Source of the DNA: Ohessyouella blattaphilus
GTDB taxonomy: Bacteria > Bacillota > Clostridia > Lachnospirales > Lachnospiraceae
DNA: 64,000 nt
Assembly: GCF_024721265.1 (NCBI RefSeq)
Contig: NZ_JAMXOC010000002.1
Coordinates: 215,253 to 279,252, forward strand
Direction of reading: 5' to 3'
Shown piece by piece: positions 18,725 through 28,220 of this stretch. Made by a program: the position numbers and the translations under genes. Each line of letters begins with the position of its first letter. The first letter of the stretch is position 1. Under the pieces are notes generated by a model. The model made no database searches and was not told where the DNA came from. It saw nothing but the letters and a program-made list of their open reading frames with translations.

Positions 18725-19264
18725 TTACGCCTTTTCTATAAACACATGTTTATTCGTCTTATATCTTTTCTCTTTTATGACTCTCATAGATAGCTGATCC
18801 AAATATGAAAATTCCGTATGTAGATCTGCTTCTACAATAATAAGACCTTCTTCGTTTATCAAATTACTATTAGCCAGGTATTCTAAAACCTGCTTCTCAA
18901 GTTCTAAATTATAGGGCGGATCCATAAAGATAATATCAAAAGGTCCTTCTAGAGAAGAGAGTTCCATTAGCACATTTCCCGTCAGGACTTTGCCTTCTAA
19001 GTGGGTGTGCTCAAGGTTCTCTTTAATAATGCTAGTACACACCTTGTTCTTATCTACAAAGACAGCTTCCCTAGCACCTCTACTTAGGGCTTCGATACCG
19101 ATTCCGCCACTACCAGCAAAGAGGTCGAGAAATTTAGCATCAATAAGAAACTGACTAATCATGTTAAAAAGAGTTTCTTTAATCCGGTCCTGGGTTGGTC
19201 TCGTCTCCAAACCAGGAGCTGTTTTTAATTTAAGACTTTTGGCACTGCCGGCAATTACTCGCAT
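18725..19264 (-). CDS. rsmD: 16S rRNA (guanine-966-N2)-methyltransferase RsmD
   Basis: 179 residues from the ATG at 19264, preceded by GGGAG; a farther ATG at 19279 overlaps this site. RsmD methylates G966 of 16S rRNA. Visible are MRVIAGSAKSLKL, TRPTQDRIKETLFNMI, the SAM motif LDLFAGSGGIGIEALSRGA and catalytic FMDPPYN. It follows recG by 24 nt, the usual Firmicute order. Confidence 0.95.
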   Translation of the reverse strand: MRVIAGSAKSLKLKTAPGLETRPTQDRIKETLFNMISQFLIDAKFLDLFAGSGGIGIEALSRGAREAVFVDKNKVCTSIIKENLEHTHLEGKVLTGNVLMELSSLEGPFDIIFMDPPYNLELEKQVLEYLANSNLINEEGLIIVEADLHTEFSYLDQLSMRVIKEKRYKTNKHVFIEKA

Positions 19265-19288
19265 CTGTTCTCCCTTCAAATGATTGTG

Positions 19289-21295
19289 TTATAAGGTTCT
19301 TACTACGGTACCGTTATCTCCTTGGTGAAAGGTGACTTCCCCTGCCGCTTCGGCGGCTTGCTGCAAAAGCATACTATCTTGAAAGACATCGCCTAATTTA
19401 AAGTTCATCAGACCACTTTGACGAATTCCAAATAAATCACCTGGTCCGCGAAGGCGTAGGTCTTCATTAGCGATCTTAAACCCGTCGTTACTTTCATTTA
19501 GAATCTCTAAACGCTCTTTAGTCGCTTTCGCTTTGCTACCTGTCATGAAGATGCAGTAGCTCTGGTAATCTCCTCTTCCTACTCGGCCTCTTAGCTGGTG
19601 AAGTTGCGCAAGACCGAAGCGCTCGGCATTTTCAATTAAGATCACCGTTGCATTGGGCACGTCGATACCGACTTCGATAACCGTGGTTGAGACTAGGATA
19701 TCCGTCTGTCCTTTGGCAAAAGCTTCCATAATTTCTTCTTTTTCAGTCTGCTTCATTTTTCCATGAAGAAAGGCTACTTTAGCGGCGTCACCTAGATGTT
19801 CCTGTAGACTCTCACTATAGTCGATTACGTTTTCTGCCTCTAGGTTCTCGCTTTCTTCTACCATAGGACAGATTACATAACACTGGCGTCCCGCTTTTAC
19901 TTGTTCTTCCATAAATTTATAAGCGCTAGGCCGATACCCTGTACCGACTACACAGTTTTTTATCGGTAGCCGATTGGCTGGTAGCTCATCAATAACCGAG
20001 ATTTCCAAGTCACCATACAAAATAATAGCTAGCGTTCTGGGAATAGGAGTTGCGCTCATTACCAGGATGTGTGGCACATCGCCTTTGCTAGCAAAGGTTT
20101 CTCGCTGCTTAACGCCAAACCGGTGCTGTTCGTCAGTAACCACAAGGGCAAGGTTTTGATATTCTACCTTATTTTGAATCAGGGCGTGGGTACCGACGAT
20201 AATCTGGGCTTCGCCACTAGCGATTCGCTGATAGGCCTCTCGCTTCTCTTTAGCAGTTAACGACCCGGTTAGTAGCTCTACAGAATAGTTAAGCCCTGCC
20301 GCTAAAAGCATTTTCTTAATCCCTTCTGCGTGCTGATTTGCCAGCACTTCTGTGGGTGCCATCATCGCTCCTTGGTAACCACTTCCCACACAGGCTAAAA
20401 GGGCGTAAAGGGCGACCACCGTCTTTCCGCTTCCTACATCCCCTTGCACTAGACGTGCCATGGGGCGATGGCTGTTCATATCTTTCATGATTTCCCTAAT
20501 TACCTTCTCTTGAGCCTTCGTAAGGCTATAGGGTAAGCTTTTTACTAGCTTTTCACTAGCCTGGGTATCCTCAGGGGAAAAGTGATTTTGCCACTCCTGC
20601 TTATCCTCTGATAGCGCCCGCAAAGAGATGATAAAGCTTAAGAACTCATCGAACACCAAACGCTTACGCGCCTTAATATAATCCTCTTTATCTACCGGAA
20701 AATGAATGGCGCGAACCGCCTCTTTAAAGGTTAATAAATCGTAGCTCGCTCGTAGCTCGCTACTTAAATAGTCCTCTTTAAAATTAAGTTCCGTTAAGGC
20801 TGTGCGAATCGCTTTGGCGATACCATTGTTTCCGAGGCCCTTTGTCGTCTTATAAAGTGGCCACAGTTGACCGCATTTTTGTTGGTATTTTTCAATCGAT
20901 TCGAAGATTTCCGGCTGCTCCATAGTCAGAATCCCGCCCCGCCTTGTAATCCGCCCTCTTAAGATATACGCGCTACTTTTGCTCATCATCGTCTTCACGT
21001 AAGGCAGTTGAAACCACACCACATCAAGGGTTCCCGTTAAATCCTTAAGCTTTAAGCTGGTAACTGCGAGTTTACGACCTCTGCTCAGCCGAATATTACC
21101 TGCTACGTGACCGGTAATCGCTGCCACTGTCCCCTCTTCCACTTCACTAATAGGGACCGGTTCTTCGTAGATATCGTAGCTACTGGGAAAATAGCGAACT
21201 AAATCGCCAACCCTTTCGATCCCTAAGGATGCGAAAAGCTTGGCGGTTTTATCTCCTATACCTTTTATTTCATTTATTGGAGTGCTTTCAATCAT
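19289..21295 (-). CDS. recG: ATP-dependent DNA helicase RecG
   Basis: 668 residues, about family length. RecG reverses stalled forks and migrates branched DNA. The N-terminal wedge/OB domain (to about residue 240) is followed by helicase motifs: QGDVGSGKTVVALYALL (Walker A), DEQHRFG (DExH), SATPIPRTLA, VSTTVIEVGIDVPNA and QLRGRVGRGDYQS. It follows fakA by 9 nt. Confidence 0.96.
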   Translation of the reverse strand: MIESTPINEIKGIGDKTAKLFASLGIERVGDLVRYFPSSYDIYEEPVPISEVEEGTVAAITGHVAGNIRLSRGRKLAVTSLKLKDLTGTLDVVWFQLPYVKTMMSKSSAYILRGRITRRGGILTMEQPEIFESIEKYQQKCGQLWPLYKTTKGLGNNGIAKAIRTALTELNFKEDYLSSELRASYDLLTFKEAVRAIHFPVDKEDYIKARKRLVFDEFLSFIISLRALSEDKQEWQNHFSPEDTQASEKLVKSLPYSLTKAQEKVIREIMKDMNSHRPMARLVQGDVGSGKTVVALYALLACVGSGYQGAMMAPTEVLANQHAEGIKKMLLAAGLNYSVELLTGSLTAKEKREAYQRIASGEAQIIVGTHALIQNKVEYQNLALVVTDEQHRFGVKQRETFASKGDVPHILVMSATPIPRTLAIILYGDLEISVIDELPANRLPIKNCVVGTGYRPSAYKFMEEQVKAGRQCYVICPMVEESENLEAENVIDYSESLQEHLGDAAKVAFLHGKMKQTEKEEIMEAFAKGQTDILVSTTVIEVGIDVPNATVILIENAERFGLAQLHQLRGRVGRGDYQSYCIFMTGSKAKATKERLEILNESNDGFKIANEDLRLRGPGDLFGIRQSGLMNFKLGDVFQDSMLLQQAAEAAGEVTFHQGDNGTVVRTL

Positions 21296-21304
21296 CTTCT
21301 TTTA

Positions 21305-22951
21305 CTATTCAACAGACATTACGTAGTAATAAATCGGTTGTCCGCCGTATTGTAAGTCCACGTCGTAATTCGGATACAGTTCGGTCACTTTTTCAAGAAG
21401 GGCATTTGCTTCCTCTTCTTTTACTTCCTCACCGTAATAGATACTGATTAGTTCAGAATCCTCATCTGTCATCGCCTTTAATGTTTCGAAGGCTACTGTT
21501 TCGATATCACTACCTACACTTAAGATGCCTTTATCTCCAAGGCCCATGATATCGCCTTCATGAATCTCTTTATCATCAATCTTCGTATCGCGAACAGCAT
21601 AGGTTACCTGACCGGTCTTAACGTTTTTGATCTCTTCAGCCATCATCTCTGCATTTTCTGCAGCTGTGATTTCTGGTTGATAAGAAATAATGGCGGTAAT
21701 ACCTTGAGGAACGGTCTTTGTAGGAACCACGATAATCTCTTTATCCTTCGTCAGCGCCTGTGCCTGATTTGCCGCTAAGATTACGTTTTTATTATTCGGT
21801 AGAATAAAGATTGCCTCAGCGTTTACCTGATCGATGGCATGTAACATATCATCGGTACTAGGGTTCATGGTCTGTCCCCCTTCGATAATATAATCAACGC
21901 CTAACTCTTTAAAGATATCGTTAAGCCCCTCACCGATCGATACCGAAATAAAGCCTACTGGCTTACGGGGTTCATCAGCCTTTACTTCTTCCGTCTTCTC
22001 TGCTTCTAAGCGCAACTTCTCCTCGTGCTCTTCTCGCATATTATCGATCTTCATGCTGGTAAGAGAACCGTATTTAAGGCCTTTTTGTATAGCTAGACCA
22101 GGATCGTTGGTATGTACATGAACCTTTACCACCTCATCATCGGCAACGACTACGATCGAGTCACCAATTGAAGAGAGGTAATTTTTAAATGCTTCCTCAT
22201 CAGAAGCCGTAAATTTCTTTTCTAGGTTAACGATAAACTCGGTACAGTAACCGAATTTAATCTCTTCGCTACTGCCTTCTGTGCTGGTCTTAGGAGCAGC
22301 ACTTTTAGGTGCAATGGCGCTATAATCCACCTCTTTACCAAGGAAAGCGTCATACATACCCTTAACAATTTCTACAAGTCCCTGACCACCTGAGTCAACC
22401 ACTCCAGCTTCTTTAAGCACCGGCAGCATATCCGGAGTCTTTGCTAGGACTTCTTCCATATGTTCAATCATCTTTGGAAGCATAACTTCAATGTCATCTG
22501 TCTCTTCCACTAGCTGAGCCGCACTCTCGGCTGCGCCGCTAGCTACCGTTAGAATGGTACCTTCCTTCGGTTTCATAACCGCTTTATAGGCCGTGTCTCT
22601 CGCCTTGGCAACCGCAGATGCTAGCGTCAGGGCATCAATCTCCTCATCGTCTCTAATAACCTTTGTAAAACCTCTCAAAAGCTGAGATAATATTACGCCT
22701 GAGTTACCTCTAGCGCCTCGAAGTGATCCCGAAGAAATCGCCTTTGCTAGCTCTTTCATCGTCGGACTTTCTAATGCTGTCACCTCTCTAGCTGCCGCCA
22801 TAATCGTTAGTGACATATTGGTACCGGTATCGCCGTCAGGAACGGGGAATACATTTAATTCGTTGATGTATGCTTTATGAGCTTCGATATTTGCTGCACC
22901 TGCCAAAAACATCTTTGCCAGAAGCTCTGCATTAATAGTCTTAACTGCCAC
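21305..22951 (-). CDS. fakA: DAK2-domain fatty acid kinase FakA (YloV)
   Basis: 548 residues. The N-terminal DhaL-type kinase domain has NVFPVPDGDTGTNMSLT near residues 30-46 (Mg/ATP-binding Asp residues) and SLRGARGNSGVILSQLLRG. The middle and C-terminal domains match YloV/FakA. Together with a DegV-type FakB (not in this window), FakA phosphorylates exogenous fatty acids for phospholipid synthesis. The asp23-fakA-recG order is conserved in Firmicutes. Confidence 0.94.
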   Translation of the reverse strand: MAVKTINAELLAKMFLAGAANIEAHKAYINELNVFPVPDGDTGTNMSLTIMAAAREVTALESPTMKELAKAISSGSLRGARGNSGVILSQLLRGFTKVIRDDEEIDALTLASAVAKARDTAYKAVMKPKEGTILTVASGAAESAAQLVEETDDIEVMLPKMIEHMEEVLAKTPDMLPVLKEAGVVDSGGQGLVEIVKGMYDAFLGKEVDYSAIAPKSAAPKTSTEGSSEEIKFGYCTEFIVNLEKKFTASDEEAFKNYLSSIGDSIVVVADDEVVKVHVHTNDPGLAIQKGLKYGSLTSMKIDNMREEHEEKLRLEAEKTEEVKADEPRKPVGFISVSIGEGLNDIFKELGVDYIIEGGQTMNPSTDDMLHAIDQVNAEAIFILPNNKNVILAANQAQALTKDKEIIVVPTKTVPQGITAIISYQPEITAAENAEMMAEEIKNVKTGQVTYAVRDTKIDDKEIHEGDIMGLGDKGILSVGSDIETVAFETLKAMTDEDSELISIYYGEEVKEEEANALLEKVTELYPNYDVDLQYGGQPIYYYVMSVE

Positions 22952-22968
22952 AGTACTTCCTCCTTAAA

Positions 22969-23328
22969 TTAATCAATAACCCGAACGCCGTCGATAAACA
23001 CGTTGATTTTCTCAACTGTCATGCCGGTAAATTCTTCCAGTTTGTACTTAACGTTACTGATTAGATTTTCCGTGACCGTGGGTATGCTTACACCATAAGA
23101 GACAATAATATGAAAATCGAGAGAAATTCTATTATCCTCTTCAAAGGTTACTTGAATACCTTTTTGTAAGCTATCTCTTTTTAATAAATGAACCAAGCCA
23201 TCTTTCACACCCATTGCTGCCATGCCGACAATTCCAAAGCACTCAACAGCAACTGTGCCGCCGTACGTTGCAATTACCTCTGGGTCAACGACGATGTCCC
23301 CGAGATCTGTACTAACTTTTCCCTGCAT
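22969..23328 (-). CDS. Asp23/Gls24 family protein (YloU)
   Basis: 119 residues covering one Asp23 domain (TDLGDIVVDPEVIATYGGTVAVECFGIVGMA to INVFIDGVRVID). The family associates with envelope stress and lipid metabolism; this one is the constant partner of FakA. AGGAGGT-like site before the ATG; it starts the minus-strand series asp23-fakA-recG-rsmD with its own promoter. Confidence 0.93.
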   Translation of the reverse strand: MQGKVSTDLGDIVVDPEVIATYGGTVAVECFGIVGMAAMGVKDGLVHLLKRDSLQKGIQVTFEEDNRISLDFHIIVSYGVSIPTVTENLISNVKYKLEEFTGMTVEKINVFIDGVRVID

Positions 23329-23363
23329 ATTTTATACCTCCATTAATTGCCAAATTATAACCG

Positions 23364-23417
23364 GAAGTGTCATACTTCGCGTAAACCAATTATACATGGT
23401 TTGCTATATCTTTTCAA
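23364..23417 (-). promoter_or_regulatory. Promoter of asp23-fakA-recG-rsmD, with small inverted repeat
   Basis: TTGAAA (23417-23412), 17 nt, TATAAT (23394-23389) on the minus strand. Just inside the predicted transcript lies GAAGT-5 nt-ACTTC (23364-23378), possibly an operator, followed by a second TATAAT-like box. Confidence 0.75.
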
Positions 23418-23443
23418 TTGTGGTGCAAAAACAACCTAAAATA

Positions 23444-23479
23444 AAATAGAATTTGCACTTGGCAAATTCTTGCGCCTTC
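23444..23479. repeat. Structured intergenic repeat, copy B (inverted relative to copy A)
   Basis: The reverse complement matches 12482-12517 at 34 of 36 positions and keeps the palindrome GAATTTGC-5 nt-GCAAATTC. Here it sits directly after the rpmB terminator. Confidence 0.7.
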
Positions 23480-23487
23480 TACAAAAA

Positions 23488-23515
23488 AAACTCAGACCCG
23501 TTAGAATCTGAGTTT
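23488..23515 (-). terminator. Intrinsic terminator of rpmB
   Basis: On the minus strand AAACTCAGA and TCTGAGTTT form a 9-bp stem, extended by a run of T residues to about 23483. It lies 4 nt beyond the rpmB stop codon. Confidence 0.9.
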
Positions 23516-23519
23516 CCGA

Positions 23520-23708
23520 CTATGCTCTTTCTACTCTGCCAGATTTTAAGCAAGAAGTACAAACATACATCTTCTTTGTTGCACCTGCTGTAGTTTTAAC
23601 ACGTACTGATTTGACGTTTGATTTCCACATTTTTGGTGTCTTTCTATGTGAGTGACTTACATTGTTTCCAAAGTGAGCACCTTTTTCACAAATAGCACAT
23701 TTTGCCAT
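23520..23708 (-). CDS. rpmB: 50S ribosomal protein L28, zinc-binding form
   Basis: 62 residues from the ATG at 23708 (MAKCAICEKG), preceded by AGGAGGTG; a longer frame begins on the site itself. CAIC near the N-terminus and CTSC near the C-terminus form the four-Cys zinc site of the C+ paralogue of L28. It has a dedicated promoter and terminator, so it is a monocistronic ribosomal gene. Confidence 0.96.
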   Translation of the reverse strand: MAKCAICEKGAHFGNNVSHSHRKTPKMWKSNVKSVRVKTTAGATKKMYVCTSCLKSGRVERA

Positions 23709-23762
23709 GACTGCACCTCCTAACATTCTCAGAGTCCGCTCAAACGAACTCGCAACAGTAAT

Positions 23763-23791
23763 ATTCTACTAAATGGTTTCTTCCTTGTCAA
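23763..23791 (-). promoter_or_regulatory. Promoter of rpmB
   Basis: TTGACA (23791-23786), 17 nt, TAGAAT (23768-23763) on the minus strand. The -35 box lies inside the last codons of gerW, a compact arrangement suited to a highly expressed ribosomal gene. Confidence 0.82.
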
Positions 23792-24161
23792 GCATTTCCA
23801 TGACATCTTCTTCGGACAATTTCGATTCTTTTTTATTTCCAAAGCGATCTAGCACTTCTGGGATCATATCGAGAATCTTCGTCATCGTATCCTGATTCTT
23901 AATATTAACCAAGCGAGTATTGCCATTTTGGAAGACGAGAACCGCACTAGGGGTAACCTTGCCACCCATTCCACCACTGCCCTTATCCTTAGCGTTCTCT
24001 GCTAAGGAACCGGCGGCGATAGCAAACGATACATCGACTAAAGGAAGGATAATCGTCTCGCCTACATAGATAGGTTCCCCTACTACCGTTTTGGAAGATA
24101 CGAGGCCGTCCATTCCTTTAAAAAGCGCCTCAACTGTTGTCTTAAAGTCATTATTTGCCAT
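23769..24161 (-). CDS. gerW: GerW family protein (YtfJ)
   Basis: 130 residues. The central GEPIYVGETIILPLVDVSFAI and the glycine-rich GSGGMGGKVTPSAVLV match YtfJ/GerW, a protein tied to spore germination in Bacillus. It overlaps the DUF2953 gene by 11 nt, the usual pairing. This supports descent from a spore-forming lineage but does not prove sporulation. Confidence 0.92.
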   Translation of the reverse strand: MANNDFKTTVEALFKGMDGLVSSKTVVGEPIYVGETIILPLVDVSFAIAAGSLAENAKDKGSGGMGGKVTPSAVLVFQNGNTRLVNIKNQDTMTKILDMIPEVLDRFGNKKESKLSEEDVMEMLDKEETI

Positions 24162-25032
24162 TGCTAACCCCTTTCTGTAGTGCCAAACCGTCTTTAACTG
24201 TCTGGCGAATCTCTTTCTTCAGTAATAGCGTAATGGCCATTCCGAGAAAATAGACCATTCTTATTTTTCCTTTTATATAAAGATCACCGCTTAAAACCTT
24301 GTTTTCCAAATCTGGATACAGCTCTATCTCTTTAAACGCTGCCAGTGGCTTTAAGGCGCTATAACCTGCCATTAAGTATCCCGTAGTGGCAGGATCATCA
24401 AACCCGATATTTACACTTCCTTTGAAGCGTTTTGGCGTTAATCTTCGGAGAAGCTTTTTAAGCTGTTTAAAGAAATAGCGTAATGCTATTTTTGTCGTTT
24501 CTTCGTTTAGGAAATCTTTTACTGAAGTTATTTTATCATAAATGCTTTTTAATGTATATTTGATCTTCTGAAAGATTTTCATAGCCTTGTCTTTCCACGA
24601 GGTTTTCTCCGTCTTTACCTTTTCTTCCGTAGATATCCGGGGTGCTTCTGCCTGTGGCGGCGGAGACTCTTTAGTGACCGGTATAGACTCCCCAGAGTCC
24701 TCCCTCGCCGGGACCACTTCGTGACTGATTTCGCTAGTGTTTTCATAAGAACTTTCATCAGGGCTCTCCTCCTTTATGAGTTCAAACCATAATATTTTGA
24801 CCGATAATTTGCTATCTTCCTTGCTATAAGAAAAGCGAATGCGAAGCAGCGACCATAGCCAACTCACTTTAATCCGTACCTGGGTACTTTCAAAGTCCCC
24901 AGCGCTCTCACCGCTTGCTTCGTACTTAATGGCTAGAAAAAGCACAATCAAGATTAGCAATACCAGTAACCCTAGTATCGCTAATAAAATAATCCCGATT
25001 ACTTTTATAATTCCCAAAAGTACTCCTAGCAT
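24151..25032 (-). CDS. DUF2953 membrane protein
   Basis: 293 residues. One strong N-terminal membrane segment (about 5-35, GIIKVIGIILLAILGLLVLL), a charged linker rich in Glu/Ser/Pro (about 90-150), and a C-terminal domain with IGFDDPATTGYLMAGYSALKPL typical of DUF2953. Function unknown; clostridial homologues sit next to ytfJ and are thought to be sporulation-linked. The start overlaps the end of the upstream small gene by one base. Confidence 0.88.
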   Translation of the reverse strand: MLGVLLGIIKVIGIILLAILGLLVLLILIVLFLAIKYEASGESAGDFESTQVRIKVSWLWSLLRIRFSYSKEDSKLSVKILWFELIKEESPDESSYENTSEISHEVVPAREDSGESIPVTKESPPPQAEAPRISTEEKVKTEKTSWKDKAMKIFQKIKYTLKSIYDKITSVKDFLNEETTKIALRYFFKQLKKLLRRLTPKRFKGSVNIGFDDPATTGYLMAGYSALKPLAAFKEIELYPDLENKVLSGDLYIKGKIRMVYFLGMAITLLLKKEIRQTVKDGLALQKGVSNGK

Positions 25033-25358
25033 TAACGCCTCTCCTTAATCCTATCTAGCAAAAAATCGCTGATATTTACATCCTTAGTCGCAAGATAGAC
25101 CTCCGTCGCAATCTCTTCGAGCAAATCCTCGGCTTCCTCATAGTCCTTTGCCAGTCCCACTACCGTTAGGTCTTCATGAGGATAATGCTCTCCTAGGGTT
25201 TCCCGGTAGCTAATAATCTCCAGCCGATTATCAAGCTTACCATTGAGACACAGCAGATAGACGCTTTTGCTCTCCTGCCGATTTCTAATCTGGTAAAGGA
25301 TATCATGCTTTTTACTGCCGATTTTTGCTCCTGTATAAAGGTAATTCCAGACTTCCAT
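25032..25358 (-). CDS. Small conserved protein of unknown function
   Basis: 108 residues, soluble, no signal peptide or membrane segment, family not recognised. Mixed alpha/beta composition with an acidic helix (AKDYEEAEDLLEEIATEVY) and a basic end. It lies between the PBP gene (14 nt) and DUF2953 (1-nt overlap), so it is co-transcribed with both. Confidence 0.75.
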   Translation of the reverse strand: MEVWNYLYTGAKIGSKKHDILYQIRNRQESKSVYLLCLNGKLDNRLEIISYRETLGEHYPHEDLTVVGLAKDYEEAEDLLEEIATEVYLATKDVNISDFLLDRIKERR

Positions 25359-25372
25359 CTCTTTCCCTCACT

Positions 25373-26908
25373 TTACTGATTGTAATACTGGTCAAAGACC
25401 GCCCCGGCCACATCGGTTGCCCGACCAGCCCCGTCAGATTTCTCGATTACCACACTGACGACTAAATCCGGGTTATCCATATTGGAAAAACCAACGAACC
25501 ATGAGTGGTTCTTTTCCATTTCATCACTATATTCTGCGGTGCCTGTCTTGCCAGCCACATCGTAGCCACCGCGTCCTAGGTTGCTGGCTGTCCCGTAATC
25601 CACTACTTGCTTCATATATTCTTTCAGCTGTGACGCTTCTGCAGCAGTCATTAACGCCCCATAGCTTTTTGGCATCTTCTTTTCTACTACGCTACCACCA
25701 TTATTCTGGGTGTAGTCTAGAAGATAAGGAGTCATTAGCTCCCCGCCATTAGCAATCGCTGCGGTAATAAGAGCCATATGATAAGGACTTACCTGAACCT
25801 TCCCTTGTCCCATGGCCGTCATCATCTTATCGCCATCACTAGCGGCAGCGGTTATTCCCGTATGACTAACGGTATTCCCAAAGCCGCCAGGCAGCTTTTT
25901 TTCAAAAAGCAGTTCTTCTGCCGTCTTTTGAAATCTGTCTTGGTTAAGACTAAGACCAATATTAGAAAAAGAGGTATTACAGGAATAGGCTACGGAATTT
26001 CCTAAATCCTCATGACCGTGAGCCGTATTGTTGTAACAAGCGATACTGACACCGTTATAGTCGATAACGCCTGAGCAATCGTAGGTGTAATTTCCATAGG
26101 TATCAGGATTTTCCCGCATATATTCTAAGGTGGTTACCAGTTTAAAGGTAGACCCTGGTGCGTAGCTACCGTTACTAACCCGGTTAATAAGGACGCTATT
26201 TTCATCAGAGTTAAGACCTTCCCACTGAGCAGACACCTGATTAGGGTCAAAGCTCGGTTTCGAAACCCAGGCAAGAATCTTCCCAGTGCTTGGCTCAATG
26301 GCGACGACAGCTCCGTTAAAGGAACCAAGAGCATTATAAGCGGCCTGCTGAAGACTGGTGTCTAAAGTGGTGACCGCACTATCACCTGGCTGCTTCTCAT
26401 CAGCAAAATCTGCCTTAATCTTATCTAAAATAAAGGCATTAGATGTTAGTAGGTCAAAGTTTAGAGTGGACTCTAAACCGGCTTTTCCGTGAACGTTATA
26501 TCCTACCACGTGACTGTAGAGATCACCGTAAGGGTACACTCTGGCCTCACTGCCGTCTTCGGCTTTAACAGTCTCAGCTAACACTTCCATATTTCGGTCG
26601 TAGATGGTACCTCTGGTTATGTACTTTGCATAATTATCCTGTCTGGCGTTATACGGGCTTCTGACTACTTCATCGGCACGCACTACATTAAAGTAGACAA
26701 GATAACCGATGAGACAGAGAAACACCGCGACAAAACTATAGGTAACAAAAGCAAACTGTCGATTTCTATCTTTCTTTTCTCTCTTCTTTTGCTTGTTTTC
26801 TTTTTTATAGGCCCTTCGCTCTTTGGCGGTCATTTCCTGAATTCCCAGCTCTTCTTCCAGCTTTTCTAGAGCCTGCTTCTCTTCGTAACTTTTTCTTCCT
26901 TTGCTCAT
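25373..26908 (-). CDS. Class B penicillin-binding protein (PbpA-type transpeptidase)
   Basis: 511 residues from the ATG at 26908, with GAGG upstream; other in-frame starts at 26953 and 26833 are possible. A highly charged cytoplasmic N-terminus is followed by one membrane segment (about 55-80), the dimerisation region (YITRGTIYDRN) and the transpeptidase domain with STFK (active-site Ser), SCN and KTGTAE. It cross-links septal or side-wall peptidoglycan. It overlaps the FtsW/RodA gene by about 100 nt, the usual SEDS-PBP pairing. Confidence 0.92.
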   Translation of the reverse strand: MSKGRKSYEEKQALEKLEEELGIQEMTAKERRAYKKENKQKKREKKDRNRQFAFVTYSFVAVFLCLIGYLVYFNVVRADEVVRSPYNARQDNYAKYITRGTIYDRNMEVLAETVKAEDGSEARVYPYGDLYSHVVGYNVHGKAGLESTLNFDLLTSNAFILDKIKADFADEKQPGDSAVTTLDTSLQQAAYNALGSFNGAVVAIEPSTGKILAWVSKPSFDPNQVSAQWEGLNSDENSVLINRVSNGSYAPGSTFKLVTTLEYMRENPDTYGNYTYDCSGVIDYNGVSIACYNNTAHGHEDLGNSVAYSCNTSFSNIGLSLNQDRFQKTAEELLFEKKLPGGFGNTVSHTGITAAASDGDKMMTAMGQGKVQVSPYHMALITAAIANGGELMTPYLLDYTQNNGGSVVEKKMPKSYGALMTAAEASQLKEYMKQVVDYGTASNLGRGGYDVAGKTGTAEYSDEMEKNHSWFVGFSNMDNPDLVVSVVIEKSDGAGRATDVAGAVFDQYYNQ

Positions 26909-28214
26909 TTTCTTCCTCTTCTCTAAGAATATAAAGCCCCTGAATAATCGCAAACATAATCAATGTACTTAGTAAAGAACTACCGCCGTAGCTAACGAGT
27001 GGTAAGGTTACCCCTGTAGAGGGAATAAACTTGGTAACACCACCAATCATGACAAACACCTGAAAGATGTAAACCGTTCCTAGACCTAAGGCTACTAAGC
27101 GATAAAACATGCCCTTTAGTTCCATAGCAATATTCAAAAACATAATGTAGACACTAATACAAATCAGAATTAGACAGATGCCAAAAATCAACCCTAACTC
27201 TTCACAGATGGCCGAGAAGATAAAATCTGACTCAGCTACAGGTATCTTTTCGGGCTCACCCTGCATAAGTCCCACACCTAACCAGCCACCAGTAGCGATG
27301 GCAAAGAGGGACTGGGCTACCTGGTAACCGCCGTAATCGTAATTGGCAAAGGGATCCTGCCAAGCCTGTACCCGGACCTTAACGTGGCTAAAAAGCTTAA
27401 AGCCAAGTACCGAAGCCCCAGCCCCAGCTACCCCGCCAGCAAGTAGATATAGCGGTTGCTTTGTCGCTACATACAGCATGGTAAGATAAACCACAAAGAG
27501 AATGAGCCCCGCTCCTAAATCCGTACTGTATACGAGAATCAGAACGTGCAGAGCCGCTACCGCCGTAGTAAACACGATATTCTTAAAGCTCAAACTATAC
27601 TTAAAACTTGATGCCACAAAGAATACCAGCAAGATTTTAATAAACTCCGAAGGCTGAATGCTAAAACCGCCAAAGGTAAAGCCAAGGAGCGCACCGCCAG
27701 AAGCCTTTGCCAAAAGCAGTACCGCTAAGAGGGAAACAATCCCTACGCCGCCATAGATGTACCGCAGTTCCGAAAGCACCTTTAGCTTCTTAATGATAAT
27801 AGGCACCACTAGCGAAATTCCAATGCCGATAGCGGCAAAGATAAACTGCTTAAAGGCCAACTCATACTCTAGGCGCGTCAGCATAATAAAGCCAACTGTT
27901 AGTAGCATACACATATTATTTAGGACCACTCGGGATACTTTCGGGTATAGTTTTGTATACGCCAATATAGTGGTTGCTAGTAGCACCACTTGCAAACCAT
28001 ATAGCCCAGCAATCTGTACATCAAAATCCTTTTGCATAAAGAGAATCAAAAAAGAAATCAAATGCAATAAAAACATCAGGACATTTTGATTGCGTAGCAT
28101 ATCCCGCTTGCTATCCGGATCCCAAGTGCTAAATACAGCAAAACAGGAATACGTATAGACAGCCATAAGGATAATGATTACGTATTTTGATATTTCCACA
28201 ATAAGATGACTCAT
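26805..28214 (-). CDS. SEDS glycosyltransferase FtsW/RodA/SpoVE
   Basis: 469 residues with about ten membrane segments. Conserved loops are GYQVAQSLFAIATGGWLGVGLMQG, KIPVAESDFIFSAICEELG and FIPSTGVTLPLVSYGGSSLL. SEDS proteins polymerise lipid II with a class B PBP partner, encoded directly downstream. The C-terminal tail is strongly basic. Whether it serves division or elongation cannot be told from sequence. Confidence 0.93.
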   Translation of the reverse strand: MSHLIVEISKYVIIILMAVYTYSCFAVFSTWDPDSKRDMLRNQNVLMFLLHLISFLILFMQKDFDVQIAGLYGLQVVLLATTILAYTKLYPKVSRVVLNNMCMLLTVGFIMLTRLEYELAFKQFIFAAIGIGISLVVPIIIKKLKVLSELRYIYGGVGIVSLLAVLLLAKASGGALLGFTFGGFSIQPSEFIKILLVFFVASSFKYSLSFKNIVFTTAVAALHVLILVYSTDLGAGLILFVVYLTMLYVATKQPLYLLAGGVAGAGASVLGFKLFSHVKVRVQAWQDPFANYDYGGYQVAQSLFAIATGGWLGVGLMQGEPEKIPVAESDFIFSAICEELGLIFGICLILICISVYIMFLNIAMELKGMFYRLVALGLGTVYIFQVFVMIGGVTKFIPSTGVTLPLVSYGGSSLLSTLIMFAIIQGLYILREEEENEQRKKKLRREAGSRKAGRRAGNSGNDRQRAKGL

Positions 28215-28220
28215 AATTAC